Positions 62,741 to 64,000 of a stretch of 64,000 nucleotides of DNA are shown here, one piece after another. Positions within the stretch are counted from its first letter, which is position 1. The number at the start of each line of letters is the position of its first letter. Under the pieces are notes generated by a model that was given only the letters and a program-made list of their open reading frames with translations, searched no databases and was not told the DNA's origin. The position numbers and the translations under genes are program-made. The stretch covers positions 29,491,001 to 29,555,000 of the forward strand of contig NC_077240.1 in assembly GCF_947179165.1 (NCBI RefSeq), in the 5' to 3' direction. The stretch is from Solanum dulcamara. Its lineage: Eukaryota; Streptophyta; Magnoliopsida; Solanales; Solanaceae.

Positions 62741-63610
62741 CAGCCTCTCAATTATTTAAATATGTTATTGAATTTGGACAAAAAAGTTATTTATATTATT
62801 TATTAAAAATTTAATTTATTTATGTCATTGTTATTTGAGAAAAAAACTTATTTATGTCATTATTTTTTAATTCCGATCTTATAAAACCATTCAAATAATT
62901 TTTACATTTTTCTATTGGAGTTTTGAATCAACAGTATTCTTTTTGTTTTTTCTTCTACAAGAACATATGAAGAATACCAAATTTCAACTTCTTCAATTTT
63001 TTCACGAAATCACCTCAAATTTCAATAGTAGCATCTCCTCGAACTAAATATCTTTTAAGCTCGAATTCAACGTAACCCAATCAAGACAAACTTAAAATTT
63101 CTTCAAAGTTTCAAAACTTTAACCTCTTTTAATGGTAGAATTTTCTCCACAACTCCAAATCACTTGAAATTTTGAACATAGACATAGTGAACTTTAACAT
63201 AGTATTTTTTAAGTCTATGTTCAAAATTTCAAGTGATTTGGAGTTGTGGAGAAAATTCTACCATTAAAAGAGATTAAAGTTTTGAAACTTTGAAGAAATT
63301 TTAAGTTTGTCTTGATTGGGTTACGTTGAATTCGAGCTTAAAAGATATTTAGTTCGAGGAGATGCTACTATTGTAATTTGAGGTGATTTCGTGAAATATT
63401 GAAGAAGTTGGAAATTTGGAGTTGTTGGTGTTCTTCATGAAGAAGGAGGAGCAAAAATAGTACATTTGATTCAAAACTCAGTGTTAAAAATTATTTCGGT
63501 GATTTTGCAAAATTGGAGTTCAAAAATAATGATATAGATGAGCCAAATTTTTAACAAATAACATAAATAATCATTTTCTCAAAATTTAATGATATATTTA
63601 AGTCTTTTCC
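62741..63610. mobile_element. Foldback element: long near-perfect hairpin
   Basis: Inner arms 62977..63183 and 63213..63419 are inverted complements with about four differences over 207 bp, around a 29-bp loop. Landmarks are TCCTCGAACTAAATATC/GATATTTAGTTCGAGGA and CCACAACTCC/GGAGTTGTGG. Outer arms (about 62750..62960 and 63430..63605) are also inverted but more diverged. No coding frame of note. It is a MITE/foldback-type structure; ends and target duplication not resolved. Confidence 0.85.
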
Positions 63611-64000
63611 CTTATTATATTATATAGAACAAAAGAAAATGATAAATTGAGTCAACATCAACACAAGACAATAAAGATAATCTTGAACGCATTCTGTTTT
63701 CCATTATCTGATTCATTGAATGCTAACAATTTTCTTGAAAAAACCACGTAGCCAAGAGGTCCATAACATTTCGGACCTACTCATTTTGAAAAACAACCTG
63801 CATGGAGAAGACGAACTATAGAAAAACAACTATATAGAAAAGAAAAACTAGAGTAGTAATAATACATATATGAGTCAAACGGATAAATTGTGCCAGTGTG
63901 ACTACACAATCGTATGGCCACACAATCACCTCCAAAAATTATTTTGCCTGGTAGATCTTTTCAAAATATTTGTTTATGATCGCAACAATCTGAATCGTCG
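63611..64000. other. AT-rich end of window, no gene recognised
   Basis: About 390 bp with nothing that I can support. Confidence 0.4.

Overview
The window is plant nuclear DNA, almost certainly from a Solanaceae species and probably Solanum or a close relative. The evidence is nested LTR retrotransposons of familiar solanaceous types, a typical solanaceous RTE-LINE 3' tail ending in TTG repeats, a GT-AG intron-containing gene, and a plastid psbD/psbC fragment in the nuclear sequence. Only one intact host gene is visible: a 12-exon BTB/POZ-domain gene on the + strand (coding span 41088..55671, 890 codons). Nearly everything else is mobile-element sequence in various states of decay, plus AT-rich intergenic DNA.

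Layout, left to right. 1..15111: a tandem Ty3/gypsy array on the - strand (partial LTR, internal region, LTR, internal region, LTR), with a period of about 6524 bp and LTRs of about 2.16 kb. Both internal regions carry the same gag deletion and the same pol stop codon. 15112..17100: a decayed copia pol fragment (-). 17985..18170: the C-terminal part of an AP2/ERF-like domain (-), cut by a copia LTR (18171..18746). 18866..25310: a truncated, decayed gypsy element (-) with a long, possibly composite LTR, ended inside its protease by a foldback element (25311..26192). 26594..31403: a complete but inactivated copia element (+) with TSD AACAA. 31699..32338: a small inverted-repeat element. 33901..38601: a copia element (-) with TSD AATGC that has lost its integrase core and its RT YVDD box. 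38615..40768: a gypsy solo LTR with TSD ATATT.

The BTB/POZ gene starts about 320 bp to the right of that solo LTR. Its second intron is 7.8 kb long. It holds a disrupted solo LTR (43549..49162, TSD ACAAT), itself a target for an RTE-LINE 3' end, MITE/SINE-like pieces and a small copia-derived element with 0.2-kb LTRs (47277..48798), followed by an L1-type LINE remnant. All splice junctions read as GT-AG and the joined frame stays open, so these insertions look tolerated.

Downstream lie a roughly 304-bp tandem repeat array (56935..59480, about 8 units), AT-rich DNA, a nuclear plastid insertion carrying the psbD/psbC overlap (61721..61926), and a long near-perfect hairpin (62741..63610). No tRNA, rRNA, CRISPR or prokaryotic-type system was seen. 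I found no convincing new biochemical system. The most unusual structures are the shared-LTR gypsy array, the 304-bp array, the long hairpin, the split AP2 fragment and the layered insertions in intron 2.
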